Both the position numbers and the translations under genes were made by a program. From a bacterium (GTDB lineage Bacteria; Verrucomicrobiota; Kiritimatiellia; CAIKKV01; CAITUY01): a stretch of 64,000 bases of DNA. The stretch is from positions 1 through 64,000 of the forward strand of contig JBAWZF010000002.1 of the NCBI GenBank assembly GCA_037143175.1, written 5' to 3'. Under the pieces are notes generated by a model. It made no database searches, was not told the origin of the DNA, and saw only the letters and a list, made by a program, of their open reading frames with translations. Positions 27,538 to 36,758 of this stretch are shown piece after piece (position 1 is the stretch's first letter; every line of letters starts with the position of its first letter).

Positions 27538-28572
27538 TTACCCAATAAAGAATTCATCCACAACTAAAGGAGAACGGGGAGTTGCCAGCATGGTATAAAT
27601 CGCCTCCACCACTCGGTTTGAAGTAATTCTAGTCATACATTCGTGCTGATGATCGCATGTATGCCGGCGCCAGCAGGGGGAACAAGGTAATTGTTCGCAG
27701 ATATTGAAATTACATGAGTACCCCGTCTGCCATGGAGCTTCTCGTCCGCCATAAATAATTACTGCCGGACACTCCACAGCCCGCGCCAGATGCATTAACA
27801 ACCCCACAGCACCAACATAAAGTCGTGCTTGACTAAACAATGCGGCAGATTCTCTCATGCTTGTTTTGCCCCGTAAGTCGATAACCCCTGGCAATATCGG
27901 GTCGCGGGGTGAACCAATTTGAATCACGTCATACTTACCCGCCAACAGTCCCACTGTCTCCATAAACTGTTCTGGATACCACTCCCGGTTAGGCATCGGA
28001 AAACGCGATGCCATCCCTGAACTTTGGATGACAATCTTCCCTTTTGCCCAAGAATAATCCTTCACCTCGTCTGCCCGAAGGTTCAAGTACGGCCGCAAAT
28101 TCACAAAACCCCGTATTCCGGCCTTCGCACACATCTCCGCAATGATATGGCGCCGGGGCGGTTCATTCAGATCGTTATCGACATCGTAACTCTCATAACT
28201 GAGTATGATAAATTGGCCCCCAAACTCTTGAATTTTACGAACCATCCTGGCACCAGGCGTTGCCACTAGTGCTACATCACGGTTTCGCGTGAATATTTCA
28301 GGATGCGCAGTCACCATGCAAACACCACCCATGTGGCGACGGCTCAATTCCCGCAGGACAGCAGTACATAGCAGATCATCCCCGATGCCACCCGCTCCAC
28401 GGAAACAAATCCCAGGCCTTCCTAATCGAATCCAAGTCAAGCGTTCTCGTGATCTCGTTATTATCAATTTTACCGCATACCACAGTCGCACAGTATACTG
28501 ATAAAATAGCGTGGGCACACAAAAACGATAAGAGGTTTTCAACAGATCGATCATTTTAACGTGCAAATTCAT
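27538..28572 (-). CDS. Glycosyltransferase family 9 (heptosyltransferase family)
   Basis: A GT9 protein, the family of LPS heptosyltransferases. FRGAGGIGDDLLCTAVLREL is the N-terminal GxGD-type motif. IVIQSSGMASRFPMPNREWYPEQF matches the donor-side region with the NR.WY pattern, and YVGAVGLLMHLARAVECPAVIIYGG matches the conserved GP.gG..H.A region. A cysteine-rich tail (CEQLPCSPCWRRHTC) is common in GT9 members of glycan loci. The neighbouring RfaE2 supports a heptose-type substrate. Confidence 0.85.
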   Translation of the reverse strand: MNLHVKMIDLLKTSYRFCVPTLFYQYTVRLWYAVKLIITRSRERLTWIRLGRPGICFRGAGGIGDDLLCTAVLRELSRRHMGGVCMVTAHPEIFTRNRDVALVATPGARMVRKIQEFGGQFIILSYESYDVDNDLNEPPRRHIIAEMCAKAGIRGFVNLRPYLNLRADEVKDYSWAKGKIVIQSSGMASRFPMPNREWYPEQFMETVGLLAGKYDVIQIGSPRDPILPGVIDLRGKTSMRESAALFSQARLYVGAVGLLMHLARAVECPAVIIYGGREAPWQTGYSCNFNICEQLPCSPCWRRHTCDHQHECMTRITSNRVVEAIYTMLATPRSPLVVDEFFIG

Positions 28573-28631
28573 TTTTCAGTGAGTGCCGCCCCATTCATCA
28601 TTTTCATTACCGTTCTAAATGATAGGTAATG

Positions 28632-29198
28632 CTACTTTCCCTGACCAATACTTTTGATAATCGACGTTGTTGAGATTCCGCCTTCAATCGGAATATAAAT
28701 AATTTTACCCCCATAACTATAAACTAGAGAAGCCTCAGGAATGGGTTTCCCTCCGGGTGGAGCATAATCGGCACCCTTACAATGAATATCTGGCTGTAAT
28801 TCCAAAAGACAGCGTTCAGGAGTCAGTTCATCAAAACTCACAACATAATCCACACATTCTAACGCCGCCAACATTTGCATTCTATCCACTAGTGGCACAA
28901 TGGGACGGGTATCCCCTTTAAGAGTCCGTACAGACTTATCACTGTTAACCCCCACCACCAATATATGTCCTACTGCTTTAGCTCTCTGCAAGGATCTAAC
29001 ATGGCCAATATGCAACAAGTCGAAACATCCATTCGTCCAAATGACTGTCTTTCCAAGTAATTTCCATTGCCCACGCAACTGGACAAGTTCTAACCATCCC
29101 ACCAATTTATTCAGGCTATTTCCCAGAATATCCACATCGTCACCTTCAGATATATTGCCATTATCGACGAAATCACTACTGTCCAGCTTCATTTTCAA
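28632..29198 (-). CDS. rfaE2: RfaE2-like D-glycero-beta-D-manno-heptose 1-phosphate adenylyltransferase
   Basis: A cytidylyltransferase-fold enzyme activating heptose 1-phosphate to ADP-heptose. TNGCFDLLHIGHVRSL (55-70) contains the HIGH nucleotide-binding motif. GVNSDKSVRTLKG and GGISTTSII near the C terminus (the ISTT-S motif) are conserved. It corresponds to the C-terminal half of HldE; no kinase domain is present and no other heptose genes are in the window. About 45 residues precede the core, more than usual. Other cytidylyltransferase-like activities, such as glycerol-phosphate activation, are less likely. Confidence 0.88.
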   Translation of the reverse strand: MKMKLDSSDFVDNGNISEGDDVDILGNSLNKLVGWLELVQLRGQWKLLGKTVIWTNGCFDLLHIGHVRSLQRAKAVGHILVVGVNSDKSVRTLKGDTRPIVPLVDRMQMLAALECVDYVVSFDELTPERCLLELQPDIHCKGADYAPPGGKPIPEASLVYSYGGKIIYIPIEGGISTTSIIKSIGQGK

Positions 29199-29335
29199 CT
29201 GCCATAATATCAGTCTTATTCGACCAACATAAAAGAGTCACGATGCCAATTTTTGCATTTCACCTTTGGCCGAGATTTCTCATGGTTTTCCCTAACTTTT
29301 TGAAAGATTTGCATAATATGAACTCGTCGTACCTG

Positions 29336-30031
29336 CTAAACACATCCCCCCGTTCGTAAACCCAAACGGCTCTTACACCGCGTCAATATTGACGTTGGAT
29401 TATTTCCCGCCTTGTCTAATGCATCTCGAAGAAGTGCACTGTTGGCCACTTTCACAGACGTTAAAAACGAGATACTGGTTGCGGATAATTTGGGTACAAC
29501 AATACCAAGCCCTCCCCATAATCCGTCAGACTGAAGATGGCCGTCCACAAGATCCAAATTCGAATAGGCATTACAGTTCATCAAGGCTCTCTGATACCCA
29601 CGGCGACATTCAGGATTACTGGCATCATGCAATACGATCACATCTGCGAGCAGAATTGTCTCCTGCAAATCGCGACAGGCACCTTCGACAGAGTGATCAG
29701 CATCGACTAGCGCGAACTGGAAGTGTCTCCCTTCATTTCTTAGTTTGCACAGTGCTTCGCTAGTTTTCATATGCAACGGTATGGTATTGGCAAATCGTCC
29801 AGGGCTTTCAAGTACAGTGGCATCCATATCAACAGTCCAAACTTTTTCTGAATATTGGGCCAGATATTCAGTACAGCCGCCAGCCTTGTAACCCAACTCC
29901 AACGCTGTTTGAGGCCGTAAGATCGACAACAACCCAACGATTGTTAACCGCTCCACGGGACTCATCATCCAATTTTTGGATTCAACCGTAAGCCCCAAGA
30001 AAGTCGCAATTATTTTGTCGTCAATCTTCAT
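29336..30031 (-). CDS. Class I SAM-dependent methyltransferase (Methyltransf_24-like)
   Basis: TALELGYKAGGCTEYLAQY (about 42-60) is motif I and KVWTVDMDATVLE the second strand with the acidic ribose-binding residue. FQFALVDADHSVEGACRDL is the characteristic VDADHS motif of this O-methyltransferase group, seen with glycan and cephalosporin-hydroxylase-like enzymes. VIVLHDASNPECRRG follows. Probably an O-methyltransferase for a sugar of the surface glycan; the substrate is inferred from the locus only. Confidence 0.82.
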   Translation of the reverse strand: MKIDDKIIATFLGLTVESKNWMMSPVERLTIVGLLSILRPQTALELGYKAGGCTEYLAQYSEKVWTVDMDATVLESPGRFANTIPLHMKTSEALCKLRNEGRHFQFALVDADHSVEGACRDLQETILLADVIVLHDASNPECRRGYQRALMNCNAYSNLDLVDGHLQSDGLWGGLGIVVPKLSATSISFLTSVKVANSALLRDALDKAGNNPTSILTRCKSRLGLRTGGCV

Positions 30032-30125
30032 GATGATCCTCTCTATCCGGCAAGTGCTTCAAACGCTGAACAGCCTAATTCTTATTTACCAGCATATCAA
30101 TGTCACGCCGTCCCTACTGGTCGAG

Positions 30126-30719
30126 TTATATAACTTGTTTTCCCTCGGTTTTCTTTTCGCAAACAAGTTCCCATGAGTATATATCAACGAGGCTGCATGC
30201 ATAAACGATTTCAACACCACCAATTTGTTTAAGTATTGTTTTAACGAAGTTGAAAGAGAATTCTACATGGACATGACATGGGTTAAGCGATTGACCCGTT
30301 AGTGCGCAATGTTTTCGAAAGACCTGTTCATCCGGACAATAAAGAATCAACTTGCCACCAGGCTTTATAACACGCAGCCATTCACGAAGCACATTTTCCG
30401 TATCATCATAGTCCTCAAGAAGGTGCGATGAATACACAAAATCGAGGACCTCATCATTGAACCATAATAATTTCTTTGCATCGCCACCAAGTTGCACTGA
30501 TTCAAATCCAACATTTGTATATGGCAATGGTTTGTCAACCCGAATTGCATGGGCAGTGATAGGGTCACCGCCGAATCCTAAATCAATTCCATAACCCAAA
30601 CAATATGGAGCTAATCGTTCACGACACTTGGACGTTTCGCTCTGCCACACTGGCGTGGGGATATTAACGTGTGATGTCTGCTTGATGCAACCAACTATTT
30701 TTCTAAGCCATATATTCAT
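30126..30719 (-). CDS. Class I SAM-dependent methyltransferase (Methyltransf_11-like)
   Basis: GYGIDLGFGGDPITAHAI (about 40-57) is motif I. LDFVYSSHLLEDYDDTENVL (motif IV) and WLRVIKPGGKLILYCPDE (post-IV) are typical of small methyltransferases in glycan loci. The 197-residue length is short but complete. The gene begins 9 bases from the end of an IS1380 element. The AGG of its ribosome site (AGGAAATAACT before ATG) belongs to the element's terminal repeat, so insertion replaced the original upstream region. Confidence 0.82.
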   Translation of the reverse strand: MNIWLRKIVGCIKQTSHVNIPTPVWQSETSKCRERLAPYCLGYGIDLGFGGDPITAHAIRVDKPLPYTNVGFESVQLGGDAKKLLWFNDEVLDFVYSSHLLEDYDDTENVLREWLRVIKPGGKLILYCPDEQVFRKHCALTGQSLNPCHVHVEFSFNFVKTILKQIGGVEIVYACSLVDIYSWELVCEKKTEGKQVI

Positions 30720-30727
30720 AGTTATTT

Positions 30728-32387
30728 CCTGAATTTTGCATCACTTGACTTTTTTTTTGAGACATTCCACATTTTTGTGCCCTCCCGATTACAGTCTTTT
30801 GAGTGGTCTTCCTCTGGTGCAAAATCTTTTTTACACAGCAACCAGTTTGATTTCATCGGTTTATGCCGCCTCCCTGCGACGGCGATCCAGATAACTGAGA
30901 AAATCCATCAACCCGGCCGCGCGTTGCTCATGCATCGAGTAACGCATCTCATCCCGGTTCCCATGGGAGAGGATTTTCGCCGCTACAAAAAGCATTTTCA
31001 GCCGCGCGATTCGAATGATGTGGTCAGGCATGGTGATTTGCCTCCGATCATCCTTCGAGGCTACCCCCTTCGCCTCACGCTGCGCATGCCCGGCCAGAAG
31101 CTTCATCCACCGCCACAGATTGTAGGCCAACATGACGATCTGGAAAAACGCATGGTGAGCCTGGAACCGCTTCGATGGAATCGCCAGAACGCCCTCGCGT
31201 TGTGCTTCCCCGATCAGATTCTCCACGTCAGCACGCTGGTCATAATCATCAATGCCTTGATGGGAGCGGCCTTTCGCGTTGGTCACAAACACCCGATAGA
31301 GAAAGTTCTCCGACTCCAGCAGCTTCAATTGCCGATCGCCTCTTTGATCTTCGCGGATACGCATGACGACGAATCGGAATGGCTGCTCCCAGCCCATCGG
31401 TTGGTAGTCGCACTCGTTGTATTCGTATTCCCCATGTCGATACCAGCCGTCTTCGAGAAACGGCGGAGTGCAGCGTTTGTTCCCGAAGGTGAAGACAAAA
31501 CCCTCGTCCAGACAGGCTTTTATGCTCTCCCACCCAATGAATTCACCATCTCCCCGCACCCGAATCTCCTTCACGCACTCGGGCAACTGCTTGCGAAACT
31601 GCCGAATTTGACGGGCCGCTTCCTCGTTGCTGATCGTCTCGCCGCGCCGCTGAGTCCCGCACGAATATTCCCGCGTCTCCTCGATAAAACACAGAACCGG
31701 TCGCAACCCTTTCTTGCCACGATGCTTGGTGTTGTGCCCTTTGCGCGCCCCTTCGATCTCCCCGTACACCGTGGCCACAGTCGTGTCGATGTTCACCGTC
31801 GCCCGGCGCGGCTCGTATTCACACAGCGCCCACACCTTCGCTCGCAAGGCGGCCCCCAACCTCAGCAACGAGGCCGACTGCATGATCCCCAGCGAGGTCA
31901 GATAGCGCCAGAACGTGCTGACCACGGGCAACGCCTTAACGTGAAAGACGCCGCAGATCATTGCGTCCCTGCGCACATAGGCGAGATGTCCCAGCCGTTG
32001 AAATCCAATAAACAACATCGTCAGCATCCCCAGAACCATCCGATAATCACCCAATTCAGCTTCCCGCTTCGGGCGAACGTAATGCCCTTCCAACGTCTTC
32101 TTAAAGTCGAGCAAGTCCAGAAACTTCACCAGCGCCAGCAAGCCGCCGAACGCCGTCAGCCGCTCGGAACATTCGGCGTAGGGTGTGTCCGACGTAATCA
32201 CCGTCTTTCGCGCGTCCGCGTCCTGCCCTTTTTTGACTTGTCCACGACTCCTTTTTGCCGCATCTTTCCGCATAACCATCTGGGTGACCTCCGTTTAGGG
32301 TTAACCGATTTGAACTTCAGTCAATCATATCGGGGTTCCCAGATGGTTTTTCAATCTCAAATCACGTATTCAGGTGCAAAATTCAGG
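30728..32387 (-). mobile_element. IS1380-family insertion sequence
   Basis: The ends CCTGAATTTTGCATC (30728-30742) and GGTGCAAAATTCAGG (32373-32387) are inverted repeats matching at 14 of 15 positions. They bound 1,660 bases with one transposase gene, the usual IS1380 size. I could not find an identical short target duplication on the two sides (TATTT on the left, GTTTA on the right), so the flanks may have recombined after insertion. It lies between wzt and a methyltransferase gene of the glycan locus. Confidence 0.85.
30861..32279 (-). CDS. IS1380-family transposase
   Basis: A 472-residue transposase of the DDE type. NIDTTVATVYGEIEGARKGHN is followed by HRGKKGLRPVLCFIEETREY, the typical IS1380 catalytic region. 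VRGDGEFIG carries the second acidic residue, and QRADVENLIGEAQREG near the C terminus carries the last glutamate within the Y-x2-R-E-x-E-N-like segment. The ATG at 32279 is preceded by GGAGG at good spacing. The gene is intact, so the element may be active. A 538-codon open frame on the other strand is its shadow. Confidence 0.93.
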   Translation of the reverse strand: MVMRKDAAKRSRGQVKKGQDADARKTVITSDTPYAECSERLTAFGGLLALVKFLDLLDFKKTLEGHYVRPKREAELGDYRMVLGMLTMLFIGFQRLGHLAYVRRDAMICGVFHVKALPVVSTFWRYLTSLGIMQSASLLRLGAALRAKVWALCEYEPRRATVNIDTTVATVYGEIEGARKGHNTKHRGKKGLRPVLCFIEETREYSCGTQRRGETISNEEAARQIRQFRKQLPECVKEIRVRGDGEFIGWESIKACLDEGFVFTFGNKRCTPPFLEDGWYRHGEYEYNECDYQPMGWEQPFRFVVMRIREDQRGDRQLKLLESENFLYRVFVTNAKGRSHQGIDDYDQRADVENLIGEAQREGVLAIPSKRFQAHHAFFQIVMLAYNLWRWMKLLAGHAQREAKGVASKDDRRQITMPDHIIRIARLKMLFVAAKILSHGNRDEMRYSMHEQRAAGLMDFLSYLDRRRREAA

Positions 32388-32444
32388 GTTTAAGAATTAA
32401 TCATGTTTTGGAATTTTTGTTACGCATTGATTAGGATTATGACT

Positions 32445-33737
32445 TTAGCAAGGAGAAACCGGTGAAACTGGAATTTGATAGGCACCACCCCAGCCTCGAT
32501 CGCCAACCATACGTGTCTTCACACAGTTCATAGCATGGATTAGAGTATTCTTTTTGGTGGAATCTGTAATCGTTACGCTCAAATCATAGTCGTCTTTCCG
32601 AAGGTGAATCGGGCCCAAACGAAATATCAAAGTGGACTGACCTCGTGGTATTCGCTTCAACATGTCTGTAAAATTAGTCTGGGAGTAAAATATTTCTGCA
32701 GCCCCCAGCGTAAATAGGCATAATCCAGTCTCTAGATTCTCCCTGGAATCGAAAGTTAATGTGACGTCAAGCATGTCGCCATATTGTAGAACCGATTTGT
32801 CTAAACTCGGAGTGAAGTTTATAATCCTAGGATCCAAAATTGTTATCTTTGGGACACCTTTTGACCCTATCGCCAGGGATGAATACAAGTCAACTCCGCT
32901 CTGAGTCGCACCGCAATGAAGAATTCGTCCTTTTTCGAGAAGCATTACGGTATCACAAATTCGTGACACCTGCACCATATCGTGGCTAACAAACACCACC
33001 GCTGCATGTTTCAGGATTTTTCCGATTCGATGGTAACATTTGGCGTGAAAATTCATGTCACCCACCGCGAGAATCTCATCTATCAAAATAAGATCGGGAA
33101 TACTGGCCGTTGCCACGGCAAAGCCAAGTCGAACTGACATGCCTGACGAATAAGTGGATACAGGTGCGTCAATGAAGTCGCCAATATCCGCAAAATCAAC
33201 TATTTCATCAAACTGGTCATCAATTTCTTTGCGCCTAAGACCAAGAATCGCACCATTGAGATAAATGTTTTCCCGACCTGTCATGTGAGGGTGAAATCCT
33301 GCACCCAATGCAATCAGGGCGCCCACTCTTCCTCTCACCGCAATTTCTCCCGCATCAGGAGGATATATGCCAGCCAACAGACGTAATAAAGTGGACTTAC
33401 CCGAACCATTGCGCCCAATCAGACCAAGACATTCCCCGCGTTTTAACTCGAAGTGGATGTCTTGAACAGCCCAGAATTCATCGCGGCGGAGACCTTCACC
33501 AGTTGCTAAGTTGTCAGGTTGCTGCGCTGTTGAGGATCTCACGCCCAGCATATTCCTTGTCAGATCCTTGATTCCATAGATCATGGAGCGCTTGAGGTTG
33601 CGACAGAATTTCTTGGAAACGCCGCGGACGCTGAGAACAACGTCATCAGGGAGGGAGAGTGACGGGTTATTTGGGATTGGGGTCATTTGTTGATTGGTTG
33701 CATTATTTGGGAAGGGGATCAGTTTCATTCGTTTCAT
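32445..33737 (-). CDS. wzt: Polysaccharide ABC exporter ATPase with chain-end-binding domain (Wzt)
   Basis: The ATPase of the Wzm/Wzt exporter that drives finished glycan across the inner membrane. GRNGSGKST (108-116) is Walker A, YSSGMSVRLGFAVAT the ABC signature, LILIDEILAVGD Walker B, and VFVSHD the switch histidine. About 150 C-terminal residues (from VPKITILDPRI) form the extra beta domain that in other Wzt proteins recognises the modified chain end. I start at the ATG at 33737, preceded by AAGG. The longer frame begins with TTG at 33791. The permease gene is 8 kb away beside a truncated second copy of this N terminus. Confidence 0.92.
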   Translation of the reverse strand: MKRMKLIPFPNNATNQQMTPIPNNPSLSLPDDVVLSVRGVSKKFCRNLKRSMIYGIKDLTRNMLGVRSSTAQQPDNLATGEGLRRDEFWAVQDIHFELKRGECLGLIGRNGSGKSTLLRLLAGIYPPDAGEIAVRGRVGALIALGAGFHPHMTGRENIYLNGAILGLRRKEIDDQFDEIVDFADIGDFIDAPVSTYSSGMSVRLGFAVATASIPDLILIDEILAVGDMNFHAKCYHRIGKILKHAAVVFVSHDMVQVSRICDTVMLLEKGRILHCGATQSGVDLYSSLAIGSKGVPKITILDPRIINFTPSLDKSVLQYGDMLDVTLTFDSRENLETGLCLFTLGAAEIFYSQTNFTDMLKRIPRGQSTLIFRLGPIHLRKDDYDLSVTITDSTKKNTLIHAMNCVKTRMVGDRGWGGAYQIPVSPVSPC

Positions 33738-33898
33738 TAATACCTTACGACTTGAATCAATCGCATCTTGGTTATGATTTGGAGAAAACAAACTAATTTG
33801 ACGTAGAGCTGAGATCCCCGCTGATGCGAGCTAAAGTGCTTTGGTAAGTATTCACACAGAGTCATGATATGACCTCGGCTCGATATGTTTCATGTTCC

Positions 33899-35776
33899 TT
33901 ACAGTCGCTCATTCCTTAAATCCTGTCGAACCAAAAGTGTCGTCGGCAGGGCATAGTATTCACCTTCATGATCGGCAATCAAGCTGGCATCAACAGGGGG
34001 CAACATCTCACGAGCTGAGAGTATTGCGAAACAGTTCGACTGCATCATTGAATCCTTTTGCGCCAATCGACGCTCATCACGAACGATCGGAGCCGCTATT
34101 TCCCATTCCATAGTCGGCAAACGCTCCAAGAGCGATCCAGCGGTTATTCCCTTCTCTCTGAAGTATTTCCGATTATGGGGATTAGAGATCGCAAGTTTAA
34201 CTTTAACTTCAGGCGATCTGGCGAGAAGACGACGCGTCAACTGAATCAGGTCCGCATTACACCAAGCCTCTTGTCTCTCACTGCGCATAAGAGCAAGACC
34301 TTGTCCCAAAACGATGACCGATAAAAGAAAGCCACTAACAATTAAACGTCTCATCACTGACAAATGCGCACACTTATGCGCCACCGGAACGGCAGCAATC
34401 AAACAAAAGAAAATCGGGAATAGTGAAAGGTTTTTCACTATAGCATGACTTGCATGTGGAACATGCTGCAGGTATTTCAAGACGGCAACCATTGATAAAA
34501 GAGCGGTCGTGACTGCAATCGTCAAAGCTACTATCCGCATGCGGCTATATTTAAAACCTGCATAGAGAAATACACCCAGAGCGATGATAAGGGCATAATC
34601 CGCGACCCTCACGACCATGTTCCGTGCTTCCGGCATTTCATAGCCGAGGACAGAGCGGAGACCCACAAATTCGAACGATCCAATGAGGCCACGCCAATCC
34701 CACCCCGGAGGGATTGCGGTGCGCGCGACCCAAATCAACTCGTTAAGCGTGTTGGGCAGATATATACCGCCCACTACCAGAATGGTGAGCGGACCAAGAT
34801 AAGCCCACCACTCTTGGCCGAGGCGAAATCGCACGGCAAATTGCATGACCCAGAAAACCCCTGCTACCAGCAGCATAGATGGATAGTGAAGAATGGCGGT
34901 TCCTATTAGACATCCAGAGAGTATCGCTTCAATCTTCCCTGCCTTTTTACGTCCACCGATCAATAAGCCAGCCATGCCAAGCACCACGCCAGATGCTTGA
35001 CTTACATAAGTGAAGTAGAGAAGAAAATAAAGAAACGGGTGGAGAAGCAATATCACCAGAACGTACTGTGGGTGAGGAATCTCAGAATCCAGCCAACATT
35101 GGGCCAAGCCAAGCATTAACAGTATTAACGCCACGATTGAAGGCACGATGACTTGATGAATGGCTAATGGCGACAATATCGACCCCATATATGCCAGAAA
35201 GACCATACAGCCAAGTCTTGCATGCTTACTAAGGTGAGCCTGAATGTCTACTGCATGAAAAGCTGTTTGATTCTGATAGGCATCAAGATTTGCACCGTGC
35301 TGCTGCATATAATCCGAGACTATCCAATACGCCCCGAAGTCGCCCGAACCCCAGACATCGCGCACACTACCTCGGCCTCCCTGAGTTATCAGCGCCGTCG
35401 ATGCGACAGCGACTACTATCAGCACCCCTGCGCCTGCCAAAAAACGGCGCCTTACCCATGTCAACAGGATACGTCTCCCTCGCTGGTTCTTAGACATGCG
35501 TAGCGTAACGATTAGCGAACCGAGGATCCCTCCCGCAAATATTACCGGGGCGACATATGCCACCGCCCCTCCAATCAATGCCAAAGGCACGCCAATGATT
35601 GTAACGATTGCCAACCCGGCTAGCGGAGCAAAAATCGGCCAACGTAACTTCGCGAAGGACGGGAATACCAGCCAAACTGGGCCGGCTCCAAGAACGGCAA
35701 GCAGTCCCAAGACCCCCATTGTCTCTGCGCCTAGCACAATGCTTTGGGCGACTAAATGAATAACAACACTGATCAT
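33899..35776 (-). CDS. Large polytopic membrane protein, GT-C-like
   Basis: A 625-residue protein with about 12 or more hydrophobic segments and a soluble C-terminal region of about 110 residues. After four N-terminal membrane segments comes GSGDFGAYWIVSDYMQQHG, which resembles the first extracytoplasmic loop of GT-C transferases with its acidic residue. The N-terminal block is longer than usual. I do not recognise the precise family. It may be a polyprenyl-phosphate-sugar-dependent transferase or a polymerase-like protein. It lies in the same orientation as its neighbours, between a methyltransferase gene and wzt. Confidence 0.6.
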   Translation of the reverse strand: MISVVIHLVAQSIVLGAETMGVLGLLAVLGAGPVWLVFPSFAKLRWPIFAPLAGLAIVTIIGVPLALIGGAVAYVAPVIFAGGILGSLIVTLRMSKNQRGRRILLTWVRRRFLAGAGVLIVVAVASTALITQGGRGSVRDVWGSGDFGAYWIVSDYMQQHGANLDAYQNQTAFHAVDIQAHLSKHARLGCMVFLAYMGSILSPLAIHQVIVPSIVALILLMLGLAQCWLDSEIPHPQYVLVILLLHPFLYFLLYFTYVSQASGVVLGMAGLLIGGRKKAGKIEAILSGCLIGTAILHYPSMLLVAGVFWVMQFAVRFRLGQEWWAYLGPLTILVVGGIYLPNTLNELIWVARTAIPPGWDWRGLIGSFEFVGLRSVLGYEMPEARNMVVRVADYALIIALGVFLYAGFKYSRMRIVALTIAVTTALLSMVAVLKYLQHVPHASHAIVKNLSLFPIFFCLIAAVPVAHKCAHLSVMRRLIVSGFLLSVIVLGQGLALMRSERQEAWCNADLIQLTRRLLARSPEVKVKLAISNPHNRKYFREKGITAGSLLERLPTMEWEIAAPIVRDERRLAQKDSMMQSNCFAILSAREMLPPVDASLIADHEGEYYALPTTLLVRQDLRNERL

Positions 35777-35941
35777 ATCTATGTCGCCATTACAGACTTA
35801 GCCTGATAATGGATCGGCCAACCTTCCGCAAAACGAATGTTAATATCCCCCGCCGCTCGATCCTTAAATATACCTATTTAGAGTTACGGAAGAGCTTTCG
35901 ATGAAGCCCGCTTGAACAGACGAAAATGCTTCCAAACTCGG

Positions 35942-36754
35942 TTAGTCTTCAGCACGCTTCTGCAGAACAACTCGGCGAGACATAGCAAATATGTCTGGAG
36001 ACAAGGAAATTAAGCCACGATCTAAGGCGAGAACCATTCTTTTAAAGAATCTAAACAGTGGGATATGTAAGGTCGCACGATCTACTCCTCCAGAGTTCAA
36101 TAAGATTATGCACTCAGAGTATTCATGATGAATCGCCTTGAAACTCGAGACATTTTTGTCGAATTCACGTAAATCATCGAATAACAAATCTGGAACGGCG
36201 CAATTCGCTTCCCAGCGATCGTCTGCATTCAATTTCATCATCGCTGTCCGGTCATATACAGATACTCCATAGTCGTAGGATTCGTGGTTCATCAGGCGTA
36301 AGATCGCCCTCATTAAAATTGAACATTTCACTTCGTTTATCAACAAAAGGCCGCCAGGCTTTAGGATGCGCGCCATTTCACTGAAAAACATCATCGGATT
36401 AGGGACATGGTGTATAACATGACTAGCAACAACAAAGTCAAAATCCTTAGCTCTAAACGGAGTATTTAAGGCATCCACTTTCTTTACATCCAAATACTCT
36501 GCATTTGTAAAGTCGCTTAGCAGAAAAGGCCCGGATTTTACATATTCTCTGCTAAGCCCTGACCCGCTTCCCACTTCCAAGCCACTTGAAGAAGCACTTA
36601 GAAACCGATTCATCCAAGAATATCTGTTTTCCAATAAAAACATTAAATTGATTGGTTTGTCTCCATAATATCGGTTTCGCTCATCCGCTGAATCCCTTGC
36701 TGCGTGAGCTTCGCAATAAAATGGTTTGATTTGATGTTTATTTAATGCCGCCAT
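35942..36754 (-). CDS. Class I SAM-dependent methyltransferase
   Basis: SSGLEVGSGSGLSREYVKSG (about 56-75) is motif I. FDFVVASHVIHHVPNPMMFF is the methyltransf_11 motif IV, and ARILKPGGLLLINE the post-motif strand. The tail of about 120 residues has no clear domain and probably forms the acceptor cap. It lies 4 bases downstream of another methyltransferase gene and both are likely co-translated. A role in methylating the glycan or its chain end is inferred from the locus. Confidence 0.82.
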   Translation of the reverse strand: MAALNKHQIKPFYCEAHAARDSADERNRYYGDKPINLMFLLENRYSWMNRFLSASSSGLEVGSGSGLSREYVKSGPFLLSDFTNAEYLDVKKVDALNTPFRAKDFDFVVASHVIHHVPNPMMFFSEMARILKPGGLLLINEVKCSILMRAILRLMNHESYDYGVSVYDRTAMMKLNADDRWEANCAVPDLLFDDLREFDKNVSSFKAIHHEYSECIILLNSGGVDRATLHIPLFRFFKRMVLALDRGLISLSPDIFAMSRRVVLQKRAED

Positions 36755-36758
36755 AGGC

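Noticed and set aside
30777-32393. A 538-codon open frame on the plus strand
   Set aside because: It lies opposite the intact IS1380 transposase, is rich in Arg, His and Pro as expected for an antisense frame, and shows no domain motif.
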